A stretch of 64,000 bases of DNA from Roseiflexus castenholzii DSM 13941 (GTDB lineage Bacteria > Chloroflexota > Chloroflexia > Chloroflexales > Roseiflexaceae). Below the pieces are notes generated by a model. That model was not told the DNA's origin. It worked only from the letters and a program-made list of their open reading frames with translations, and did not search any database. Made by a program: the position numbers and the translations under genes. Positions 17,625 to 25,136 of this stretch are shown in pieces. The stretch covers positions 3,658,001 through 3,722,000 of the forward strand of contig NC_009767.1 of the NCBI RefSeq assembly GCF_000017805.1, given 5' to 3'. Every line of letters starts with the position of its first letter. Position 1 is the stretch's first letter.

Positions 17625-17918
17625 CTATGAGACATCGACCGGCAGGCGGTCGCGTAACTCTTCAAGTTCGCGCTGCGCTGCGATCAGTTGCTGACGCAGG
17701 TGCAGGATCACCTCCACCCCCGCCAGGTTCACGCCGAGGTCATCGATCAGGCGCTTGATAAAGCGAATCTGCTCAATATCGCTCTCAGTATAGCGACGAA
17801 TATTGCCGGGAGTGCGTTGTGGTCGAATGAGACCGCGCCGCTCGTAAAGACGCAGACTCTGCTCGTGCATGCCACACAACGCAGCCGCCGACTTGATCGT
17901 GTAGTAGCGTTGCTTCAT
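17625..17918 (-). CDS. hspR: HspR-type MerR-family heat-shock repressor
   Basis: A 97-aa MerR-family regulator. The N-terminal winged helix YYTIKSAAALCGMHEQSLRLYERRGLIRPQRTPGNIRRY is characteristic of HspR, which represses dnaK/dnaJ/clpB operons by binding HAIR sites, with DnaK as co-repressor in actinomycetes. A coiled-coil helix (VILHLRQQLIAAQRELEELRDRL) ends the protein and would mediate dimerisation. It follows dnaJ by 14 bases, so the two are co-transcribed and probably autoregulated through the HAIR-like site upstream of dnaJ. RBS is weak (AGGAGCCGCATCTGCC). Confidence 0.93.
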   Translation of the reverse strand: MKQRYYTIKSAAALCGMHEQSLRLYERRGLIRPQRTPGNIRRYTESDIEQIRFIKRLIDDLGVNLAGVEVILHLRQQLIAAQRELEELRDRLPVDVS

Positions 17919-17932
17919 GGCAGATGCGGCTC

Positions 17933-18796
17933 CTATCGCGCTAGTGCGCGCAACTGCTCGACGAGTTCGCGCTCACGTGGCGAAAGGCTGGTCGGCAACG
18001 ACACCTCGAGCGTCACGTAGAGATCACCACGCGTTTGCGGATCGCGCAGGCGTGGCATCCCCTGACCGCTGATGCGCATCACCTTCCCATTCTGCGTGCC
18101 TGCGGGCACCTTGAGCGCAACGGTTCTTCCTCCCATCGCTGGAACCTTCACCTCGCCACCCAGGAGCATGGTATAGAGATCGACAGGAATCCGCACATAG
18201 AGGTCGTCACCGCGCCGCTCGAAGCGTGAATGCGGCAAGACATTGATGACCAGATACAGGTCGCCGCGAGCACCGCCGCCGATGCCAGGAGCGCCTTCCC
18301 CGGCGATCCGCACCCGCGATCCGCTATCAACGCCTGGCGGTATCCTGACTGTAATCGAGCGCAGCGAGCCATTGAGCGATTGTACCTGCAAAGTGCGCTG
18401 CGTACCGCTGAAGGCTTCTTCGAGCGTAATATCAACCGACTGCTCGACATCCTGACCTTTCGCGCGGTAGGTGACACTGCTGCGCCCGCCGCGCCCGCCG
18501 CCGAAGAGGGTCTCGAAAATATCGGCGAAATCGCCGGCGCCAAACCCGCCAAAATCGGGAATATCCTGATAGCGTTGCCAGTCGCGCCCGAATCGGTCGT
18601 ACTTCGCGCGCTTTTCCTTATCGGATAGCACCTCATACGCCTCGTTTATCTCCTTAAAGCGGGCTTCAGCCGCCTTGTTGCCGGGATTAATATCAGGGTG
18701 ATACTGACGCGCGAGTTTGCGGTACGCCTTTTTGATCTCGGCGTCCGTCGCATTTCGGTCCACGCCCAATATCTCGTAGTAATCCTTGAAAGCCAT
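17933..18796 (-). CDS. dnaJ: DnaJ-family co-chaperone (CbpA type, no zinc finger)
   Basis: A 287-aa J protein. Residues 1-70 are the J domain with the HPD motif (ARQYHPDINPG). A Gly/Phe-rich linker follows (DFGGFGAGDFADIFETLFGGGRGGR), then two C-terminal substrate-binding domains (EQSVDITLEEAFSGT, VRIPPGVDSGSRVRIAGEGAPG, KVPAGTQNGKVMRISGQGMP). The CxxCxGxG zinc region is absent, so it is the CbpA-like type. It stimulates DnaK ATPase and delivers unfolded clients. The start at 18796 (MAFKDYYEILGV) is chosen over 18826 because it matches the family N-terminus. It heads the dnaJ-hspR unit. Confidence 0.95.
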   Translation of the reverse strand: MAFKDYYEILGVDRNATDAEIKKAYRKLARQYHPDINPGNKAAEARFKEINEAYEVLSDKEKRAKYDRFGRDWQRYQDIPDFGGFGAGDFADIFETLFGGGRGGRSSVTYRAKGQDVEQSVDITLEEAFSGTQRTLQVQSLNGSLRSITVRIPPGVDSGSRVRIAGEGAPGIGGGARGDLYLVINVLPHSRFERRGDDLYVRIPVDLYTMLLGGEVKVPAMGGRTVALKVPAGTQNGKVMRISGQGMPRLRDPQTRGDLYVTLEVSLPTSLSPRERELVEQLRALAR

Positions 18797-18843
18797 TGAC
18801 CTGCTCTCCGCACGAAGGTGTGACACGTGTTCTATTATATGAA

Positions 18844-18864
18844 CTTGAGCATGGCATTGTCAAG
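18844..18864. promoter_or_regulatory. HAIR-like HspR operator upstream of dnaJ
   Basis: CTTGAGC-N7-TGTCAAG is an inverted repeat with the geometry of the HAIR consensus CTTGAGT-N7-ACTCAAG: six of seven bases match in the left arm and five of seven in the right. It lies 48 bp upstream of the dnaJ start and the same transcript carries hspR. The match in sequence, spacing and context supports HspR autoregulation. Confidence 0.8.
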
Positions 18865-18934
18865 GTTGAGGTTTGACAAATCAGCACGTTTGATGTATCA
18901 TACAGCCTGCTGGCAGAAACGTCAGCATCCGCGT

Positions 18935-19021
<87 letters not shown>

Positions 19022-19027
19022 ACAGCA

Positions 19028-19050
19028 GGGGCGAGATGATCGCCCCTTCT
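19028..19050 (+). terminator. Hairpin between tRNA-Leu and tRNA-Gln
   Basis: GGGGCGA pairs with TCGCCCC across a five-base loop and is followed by TTCTTCC. It starts seven bases after the tRNA-Leu CCA end. It may terminate or act as a processing stem between the two tRNAs. Confidence 0.6.
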
Positions 19051-19057
19051 TCCACGA

Positions 19058-19131
19058 TGGGGGATAGTTTAACGGTAGAACGCCTGACTCTGGATCAGGT
19101 AGTTGGGGTTCGAGTCCCTGTCCCCCAGCCA
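19058..19131 (+). tRNA. tRNA-Gln (CTG)
   Basis: Acceptor arms TGGGGGA and TCCCCCA pair, discriminator G, encoded CCA. Anticodon stem CCTGA/TCAGG encloses CTCTGGA with anticodon CTG. The T-arm is GGGGTTCGAGTCCCT. The 74-nt length and U1-A72 acceptor pair typical of glutamine tRNAs support the call. Confidence 0.96.
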
Positions 19132-19138
19132 GAGGTTC

Positions 19139-19176
19139 AACGCGCCTGACAGGTGAGTTCGGTCAGGCGCGTTTTG
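19139..19176 (+). terminator. Rho-independent terminator after tRNA-Gln
   Basis: AACGCGCCTGAC and GTCAGGCGCGTT form a perfect 12-bp stem with an 11-base loop, followed by TTG. It begins eight bases after the tRNA-Gln CCA. Confidence 0.85.
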
Positions 19177-19270
19177 TGCGCCCCCACGTTCTCGGTTCAA
19201 CACCCCAGGTGTGACGCCGCAGTCCCCCGAACATTGCGATGCCACACCCCGGCGTGGCACTGCAACGCCC

Positions 19271-20461
19271 CTACTCCCCTTTCACCGCCGTCCACAGGTC
19301 GGTGAAGGCGGCAGTCTGATCATTGCGTATTGCCCATTCCAACCGTTTCAGAACCTCATCGTTCGGGGCAAACCCTTCGTTATACAGGTCGATAATCTCC
19401 TGCGGCAGCAGTTTGATCGCCTCGACGTTCGGCGAGAGATAGCCAATGTATTCGGCGTTGCGCGCAGCAATATCAGGGCGCATCAGGAAGTTCATGAACA
19501 CATGCGCCGTATAAGCGTTCGGCGAGTCGGCCAGGATGACCATATTGTCCATCCAGATCATGCCGCCTTCCTTTGGAATAACAAAGGCGATATCCGGGTT
19601 GCCGGAGAACTCGTCGCCCAAGCCGTTGCGCGCCTGCAATGCCGAACCGCTCCAGGCATGCGCAATCACATATTCGCCGCTCGCCAGTTTCCGGTTGACA
19701 TCACTGCTGTTGTACCCGGCCAGGAACGGTTTCTGGGCGATCAACAGGTCCTGCGCTTTTTTCAGCGCCTCCGGGCTGGTTTCATTCAGTGAGTAGCCCA
19801 GGAATTTCAGCGCCGCGCCGGGTGTTTCGCGTTCATCGTCGAGCATGCTGAACTGACCGCGATAGCGCGCGATCTCCGCCGTGTCGAACAGCACCGCCCA
19901 ACTCTCGACGCCGTTGGGGAAGGATTGCCGGTTGTAGGCGATTCCAGTAATGCCGTACATGTACGGCACAGAATAGACATTCCCCGGATCGAAATATTTA
20001 TTGAGCAGGTCGGGATCGATGTTCTTCAAATTGGGCAGCAGCGACTTGTCAAGTTTTGCGATGAGTCCGTCACGCCACATGATCTCAACCGCATAGTCCG
20101 ATGGCGTCACAATGTCGTACCCGGAGCGCCCGGCGCGCACCTTGGCGAGCATATCTTCGTTAGCGTCGAAGAGGTCAACAATCACTTTGACGCCATACTC
20201 TTTCTCAAAATCTTCCAGGATTGAAGGATCGACATAATCCGTCCAGTTGAAGAATCTGAGTTCACTCGAGAGCCGCGAGCGATCAACCTGCAACTCGTCA
20301 CCTGTAGACGGTTGCGCCGGAGGAGCAGTCGTCGGCTCGGTTGTCGCGCCGCCGCTGCCGTATTCATTGCCGGGGCTGCCGGTCGGCTGCCCGCCGCATG
20401 CTGCGAGTGTCAGCAGCACGGCGAGCAACAGCGCAATGAACCTGGTGCGTCCTTTGAGCAT
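19271..20461 (-). CDS. potD: Spermidine/putrescine ABC transporter substrate-binding lipoprotein
   Basis: A 396-aa PotD/PotF-family lipoprotein. A lipobox LAAC follows a hydrophobic signal (FIALLLAVLLTLAACGG), then a Gly/Thr/Pro linker. The mature part starts LRFFNWTDYVDPSILEDFEKEYGVKV, the classic polyamine-binder N-terminus, and continues with DIVTPSDYAVEIMWRDGLI, YSVPYMYGITGIAYN and MWMDNMVILADSPN. It captures polyamines outside the membrane and delivers them to the permeases PotB and PotC. It is the last gene of the potA-B-C-D unit, but 866 bp of repeat sequence separate it from potC, which could give it separate expression. Confidence 0.93.
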   Translation of the reverse strand: MLKGRTRFIALLLAVLLTLAACGGQPTGSPGNEYGSGGATTEPTTAPPAQPSTGDELQVDRSRLSSELRFFNWTDYVDPSILEDFEKEYGVKVIVDLFDANEDMLAKVRAGRSGYDIVTPSDYAVEIMWRDGLIAKLDKSLLPNLKNIDPDLLNKYFDPGNVYSVPYMYGITGIAYNRQSFPNGVESWAVLFDTAEIARYRGQFSMLDDERETPGAALKFLGYSLNETSPEALKKAQDLLIAQKPFLAGYNSSDVNRKLASGEYVIAHAWSGSALQARNGLGDEFSGNPDIAFVIPKEGGMIWMDNMVILADSPNAYTAHVFMNFLMRPDIAARNAEYIGYLSPNVEAIKLLPQEIIDLYNEGFAPNDEVLKRLEWAIRNDQTAAFTDLWTAVKGE

Positions 20462-20559
20462 CTTTTGTTTCCTTTCTAACCGTTCCCACGTTCAACGTTC
20501 AACATTCAACGCGCGACGACCACCTTCGCCGACGTTGCAACGTCGTTACAGTCTCATCC

Positions 20560-21326
20560 TCTCGCCTCCTCGCCTCTCCCCTCGCGCCTCGCCACAAATG
20601 CGAGATAAATCTCGCGCTACGCCATCGTCGGGTCCCTCTCCCCTCTCCCCTCTCCCCTCTCCCCTCTCACCTCCTCGCCTCTCCCCTCACGCCTCGCCAC
20701 AAATGCGAGATAAATCTCGCGCTACGCCATCGTCGGGTCCCTCTCCCCTCTCCCCTCTCCCCTCGCACCTCCCGCCCCTCGCCTCTCCCCTCGCGCCTCG
20801 CCACAAATGCGAGATAAATCTCGCGCTACGCCATCGTCGGGTCCCTCGCGCCTCTCCCCTCTCCCCTCTCGCCTCCTCGCCTCTCCCCTCGCGCCTCGCC
20901 ACAAATGCGAGATAAATCTCGCGCTACGCCATCGTCGGGTCCCTCTCCCCTCTCCCCTCTCCCCTCTCCCCTCTCACCTCCTCGCCTCTCCCCTCACGCC
21001 TCGCCACAAATGCGAGATAAATCTCGCGCTACGCCATCGTCGGGTCCCTCGCGCCTCTCGCCTCACCCCTCGCACCTCCCGCCCCTCGCCTCACCCCTCG
21101 CGCCTCGCCACAAATGCGAGATAAATCTCGCGCTACGCCATCGTCGGGTCCCTCTCCCCTCTCCCCTCTCACCTCCTCGCCTCTCCCCTCACGCCTCGCC
21201 ACAAATGCGAGATAAATCTCGCGCTACGCCATTGTCGGGTCCCTCGCGCCTCTCCCCTCTCCCCTCTCCCCTCTCACCTCTCGCCTCCTCGCCTCTCCCC
21301 TCGCCTCCTCGCCTCTCCCCCCCCAT
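20560..21326. repeat. Hairpin repeat array B between potC and potD
   Basis: Seven copies of a roughly 55-bp conserved block (GCCTCGCCACAAATGCGAG, hairpin GCGAGATAAATCTCGC, GCTACGCCATCGTCGGGTCCC) start near 20598, 20703, 20808, 20904, 21009, 21113 and 21204, at about 91-106 bp spacing. They alternate with pyrimidine tracts of repeated CTCCC. The block is the same as in array A at 11.2-12.0 kb but is more uniform, with CATCG in place of CATTG in most copies. Frames through it are not genes. Confidence 0.92.
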
Positions 21327-22187
21327 TCATATCTCCCGCCGACGCTGCACGAATTGCGAGAGGAACACCAGGGTGATCGACACCAGCAGCATCAGGGTCG
21401 AAATGGCGTTGATCTTCGGCGTAATGGCGCGTTTGACCTGTCCGTACACTTCGACCGGCAACAACGAGACGCCGGAGCCGGTGGTGAAGAAGGTGATCAC
21501 AAAATCGTCGAGCGAGAGGGTAAACGCGAGCAGCGCTCCGCCGATCACACCCGGCATGATGAGCGGCAGCGTAATATAGCGAAACGTCTGCCACTCATTT
21601 GCGCCAAGGTCCTGCGCCGCTTCTTCCAGACGCATGTCGAACCCCTTGAGACTGGCGCGCACGACAACGACCACGAATGAAATCGTGAAAGCGATATGCG
21701 CAATAGTAACCGTCGCCAGACCAAACTGCAAACGGATACCGAACAAGGTTTCGAGCAGCCCAAAGGAGAAAGCGAAGAACGCCAGCAGCGCCAGCGCCAT
21801 CACGATCTCCGGGATAACGATAGGCAGATAGAGGAGCGCGTCGAAACCGGTGCGCCAGCGAAAGCGGTAGCGCTCCATCGCCAGCGCAGTCATCGTTCCA
21901 ATAATCGTCGAAACCACAGTCGATACCAGCGCCACAATGAGGGTGTTCATCGCCGCTGTGAGCAGGCGCTGATCGGCAAGCAGCCGCGCATACCAATCGA
22001 AGGTGAACCCCGTCCAGCGCACGCCGAAACTGTCGCGCGTGAATGAGAAGAGCACCAGCACCACGATGGGCGCATAGAGGAACGCCAGTGTCAGGACGGT
22101 GTGCATGCCGAGCGCCAGCGAACCGAGAGAACGGCGGCGCTCACCCCCGACGACACGGAGCGATTGTGTTGTTTGGGCATCGATCAC
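21327..22187 (-). CDS. potC: Polyamine ABC transporter permease (PotC-like)
   Basis: A 286-aa inner-membrane permease with six predicted helices, including TVLTLAFLYAPIVVLVLFSF and FDALLYLPIVIPEIVMALALLAFF. The cytoplasmic EAA loop is EEAAQDLGANEWQTFRYITLPLIMPGVIGG, which docks on the ATPase. The start is uncertain: GTG 22187, preceded by AGGGGTTTGAAC, is chosen; an in-frame TTG at 22241 lies in a small GAACAGAT tandem repeat and adds an atypical leader. It lies between potB and the repeat array before potD. Confidence 0.9.
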   Translation of the reverse strand: MIDAQTTQSLRVVGGERRRSLGSLALGMHTVLTLAFLYAPIVVLVLFSFTRDSFGVRWTGFTFDWYARLLADQRLLTAAMNTLIVALVSTVVSTIIGTMTALAMERYRFRWRTGFDALLYLPIVIPEIVMALALLAFFAFSFGLLETLFGIRLQFGLATVTIAHIAFTISFVVVVVRASLKGFDMRLEEAAQDLGANEWQTFRYITLPLIMPGVIGGALLAFTLSLDDFVITFFTTGSGVSLLPVEVYGQVKRAITPKINAISTLMLLVSITLVFLSQFVQRRREI

Positions 22188-22334
22188 GTTCAAACCCCTG
22201 AACAGATGAACAGATGAACAGATCAACGATATACCACCCAAAAGACGACCACTTCACCGAACGAGCGGAGAGCGCCTCTGCACTCTATTGCTATGGTTCA
22301 GCCTGCAAATCAACGAAAAACGCTCAAAGACGAC

Positions 22335-23243
22335 TTAACGGTCCTCCTCCGTCGTCACCCGAAAATAAATGATAATCGCCACCGTCAGCACAATCATGAA
22401 AACAATCGCCATAGCCGATCCGAGCGGCCAGTTCGGCGGGTTTGAGCGAGTAAACAGGCGTTGCAGCAGATTTCCAAGGTAATCGACCTTCGCCCCGCCA
22501 AGCAGATCGGACACTACGAACTGCCCCACCGTCGGAATGAAGACCAGCACCGACCCGGCGGCCACTCCCGGCATCGTCAGCGGCAGCATTACCCGCAGAA
22601 ATGCGCGCACCTGATCGGCGCCCAGGTCTGCCGCCGCTTCCATCAGAGTGAAGTCGAAGCGCGCCAGCGATGCGTAGATCGGCAGCACCATAAATGGCAG
22701 GCTGCCATAGATCAGCCCAATCAGCACCGCGCCTTCGGACGGATAGAGCGCGACGCGCGGCAATCCCAGCGACTGAATGGCGCTGTTGATGATGCCGTTA
22801 TTCGAAAGAATGAGCATCCAGGCATAGGTGCGCACCAGAAAGTTCGTCCAGAACGGAATCAATATCAGAAACAGCAGTACGGTGCGCCAGCGTGGCGGAC
22901 GACGAACAATGGAGTATGCCAGCGGATAACCGAGCGCCAGACAGATGAGCGTCGTCCACACACCTGCCCAGATCGAGCGCCAGTAGGCGTTAACGTACAG
23001 ACTTTCCGTGAATAGGGTGCGGTAGTTGTTGAGCGTGAAGGTCCACTCGATGCGCCCGCCGGGTCCGTTGGTCGCAAAACTGTAGAGCACAACGACCACG
23101 AGCGGCAGGGCGAAGAACGTCACCAACCAGAAGAGACCGGGGAAGAGGAGCAAGCCGAGTTGCAATCGTTCGCTACGGCGGAGAAGAGCGGCAATCTGCC
23201 CTTCGCGTGGTTGAGAGTCAGACGCAAGCGTATCAGCAGCCAT
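22335..23243 (-). CDS. potB: Polyamine ABC transporter permease (PotB-like)
   Basis: A 302-aa permease. A hydrophobic first helix (LGLLLFPGLFWLVTFFALPLVVVVLYSF) is followed by a periplasmic loop and five more helices, with the EAA loop MEAAADLGADQVRAFLRVMLPLTMPGVAAG. It forms the translocation pore with PotC. The start is ATG 23243 with GAGG five bases upstream, preferred over the in-frame GTG at 23249. The potA stop lies 15 bases upstream; 147 bp separate it from potC. Confidence 0.93.
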   Translation of the reverse strand: MAADTLASDSQPREGQIAALLRRSERLQLGLLLFPGLFWLVTFFALPLVVVVLYSFATNGPGGRIEWTFTLNNYRTLFTESLYVNAYWRSIWAGVWTTLICLALGYPLAYSIVRRPPRWRTVLLFLILIPFWTNFLVRTYAWMLILSNNGIINSAIQSLGLPRVALYPSEGAVLIGLIYGSLPFMVLPIYASLARFDFTLMEAAADLGADQVRAFLRVMLPLTMPGVAAGSVLVFIPTVGQFVVSDLLGGAKVDYLGNLLQRLFTRSNPPNWPLGSAMAIVFMIVLTVAIIIYFRVTTEEDR

Positions 23244-23258
23244 CGTCACCTCGCGCTC

Positions 23259-24359
23259 TTACTCTGTCAGGATGATGGCATTTTCTGCGGGCCACCAGAG
23301 ATACCCGGTTTCGCCGGGTTGCCAGTAGGCATCACGGTCGAGCGTCGAGCGGCTGTTCTGTTCCCACAGGTCAAACAGGCGGGCGCCCAGGCGCACATCG
23401 ATCCGGGTATCGCTCCCGATATACGCCACGCGCTCCACCCGCACCTGATGACAGTTCGGCGTGCCGGGCGGAGGCGGTTGCACCGACAGGAACGCTTTCT
23501 CCGGGCGAATGGAAAGGGTGACGTTCGTTGCAGGAGGGACCGGACGGATCATCTGACCGCGCATGGTCAACCCATCATCTGATACAATCGTTGCAATACC
23601 GCCAGACTCCACCGACTCGACCTTCCCCTCGATGAAATTGGTTTCGCCGATGAAATCGGCGACAAAGCGACAGACCGGACGCTCGTAGATCTCGGTCGGC
23701 GTGCCGATCTGCAAGACTTTCCCGGCATTCATAACGGCAATGCGGTCGCTCATCGTCAGCGCCTCTTCCTGATCGTGCGTGACGTAGATGAATGTAATAC
23801 CGACGCGCTCCTGGAGACTTTTCAATTCGAGCTGCATTTCTTTGCGCAGTTTCAGATCGAGCGCGCCGAGCGGCTCATCGAGCAGCAGCACTTCAGGGTG
23901 ATTGACGAGCGCGCGCGCCAGCGCCACGCGCTGCTGCTGCCCGCCGGAGAGTTGCCGCGGTCGGCGCGCCGCGTAGTCGCCCAGGCGCACGAGTTCGAGC
24001 GCCTCGGTCACCCGCCGCGACATGTCGGCCGGCGGCGTCTTCTTCATGCGCAGACCAAACGCGACGTTCTCCGCCACCGTCATATGGGGGAAGAGCGCAT
24101 ACGACTGAAAGACCGTATTAACGTTGCGGCGAAAGGGTGGCGTGGTTCCAACCGATTTGCCGTGGAGGAAGATTTCACCCGACGTGGGAAACTCAAACCC
24201 GGCAATCATTCGCAGGGTCGTCGTCTTGCCGCAACCGGAGGGACCGAGCATCGAGAAGAATTCGCCGTCACGGATCTGCATTGAGACGTGATCGACGGCG
24301 CACACGTCGGCGAAGCGTTTGACGACGTTGCGCAGGTCAACTGCTATTCCGTTGTTCAT
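23259..24359 (-). CDS. potA: Polyamine ABC transporter ATP-binding protein (PotA-like)
   Basis: A 366-aa ABC ATPase. Walker A GPSGCGKTT, Q-loop VFQSYALFPH, signature LSGGQQQR, Walker B VLLLDEPLGALD and the H-loop YVTHDQEEA are all present within residues 1-215. The C-terminal 130 residues form a TOBE regulatory domain (LSIRPEKAFL). It powers uptake by PotB/PotC. The start at 24359 (MNNGIAVDLRNV) is chosen; ATG 24377 in frame would add six residues and neither has a strong RBS. It is the first gene of the unit, so the promoter should lie upstream around 24400-24600, near an AT-rich stretch at 24570-24595. Confidence 0.94.
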   Translation of the reverse strand: MNNGIAVDLRNVVKRFADVCAVDHVSMQIRDGEFFSMLGPSGCGKTTTLRMIAGFEFPTSGEIFLHGKSVGTTPPFRRNVNTVFQSYALFPHMTVAENVAFGLRMKKTPPADMSRRVTEALELVRLGDYAARRPRQLSGGQQQRVALARALVNHPEVLLLDEPLGALDLKLRKEMQLELKSLQERVGITFIYVTHDQEEALTMSDRIAVMNAGKVLQIGTPTEIYERPVCRFVADFIGETNFIEGKVESVESGGIATIVSDDGLTMRGQMIRPVPPATNVTLSIRPEKAFLSVQPPPPGTPNCHQVRVERVAYIGSDTRIDVRLGARLFDLWEQNSRSTLDRDAYWQPGETGYLWWPAENAIILTE

Positions 24360-24399
24360 GGCGCGCCCAGGCAGCATGGTTCACGATAAGCACGTCATC

Positions 24400-25136
24400 A
24401 AACAGTGCAGATGGAACGATGTCAACTCAAGAGATGGCTTTCGCGTTCACAGTATCCTGCTTGCGTTGAGTAATCCGCACAATCCCGAATCGAACGTTCT
24501 GGCGAACGGCGTCGTTGCCGCGGAGACGGAGCGCAGCCGTAGCGACAGGCTGATGAAGCGGAACGAATAGTTTTCTTATTATATCATAAAAAGACGCTGT
24601 GCCGCCAGGGGATTGAAACGCCGGGTGGACGACGGCATTACCGTCGCCCACCCGTCTCAATGTGCCCGGAACCAAATCCCCCGGAGATCTTCCCGACGCC
24701 TGCCGTCGTGCTGAGTGCAGTCGCCGCAACGCTGAGCGGAGCGAAGGGAACGCATCTCGTTCGCCTGCCGTTGAGAAGTGCGCTCGTTGGTCGGCAGGAG
24801 GAATCCGCCCGACGACACGGGTTTGGAAGCGTGGTTCACTTGTCTGCTGGCGCCTTTGTGGTTCGATTGATCGTGTATACTTGCACAAGATTCTGCGCGC
24901 GGACAATGCACTGACGGAAGGGGGTGACGCCGGCAATATCTCTGGATGTTGATGCCTCTTGAACACGGATGATGCATGCATTCATCGGCGCCTTCCTCTG
25001 CGGAACTGCTGCTGCCTCTGTAGTGCTGTGTGGACGTCTTTGAAAGGCATTGCTTCCGGTCCAACGCCCAATCCACAACACCTGACGGCTCCAACTTGCG
25101 ACTCGACGTTTCAGACAGCATTACCAGGAAGGCAAT
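24400..25136. other. Intergenic region without convincing genes; hairpin at 24622-24654
   Basis: About 730 bp between divergent potA and the beta-helix gene. Overlapping frames on both strands lack starts, RBS and protein-like composition. It contains an AT-rich stretch (24570-24595) followed by GGGGATTGAAAC, which resembles the end of many CRISPR repeats but occurs once, and then a strong stem CGGGTGG-CGACGG / CCGTCG-CCCACCCG (24622-24654). Nothing else is assignable. Confidence 0.6.

Noticed and set aside
20598..21240. CRISPR array at array B
   Set aside because: Spacing is regular but the spacers are low-complexity and similar to each other, not unique; no cas genes are present.
20247..21579. 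Long frames across array B
   Set aside because: Repetitive composition (SPLSPLPSPLSP); they overlap potC and potD antisense.
24662..24952. Small plus-strand frames in the same gap
   Set aside because: Compositional; cysteine- and arginine-rich translations with no support.
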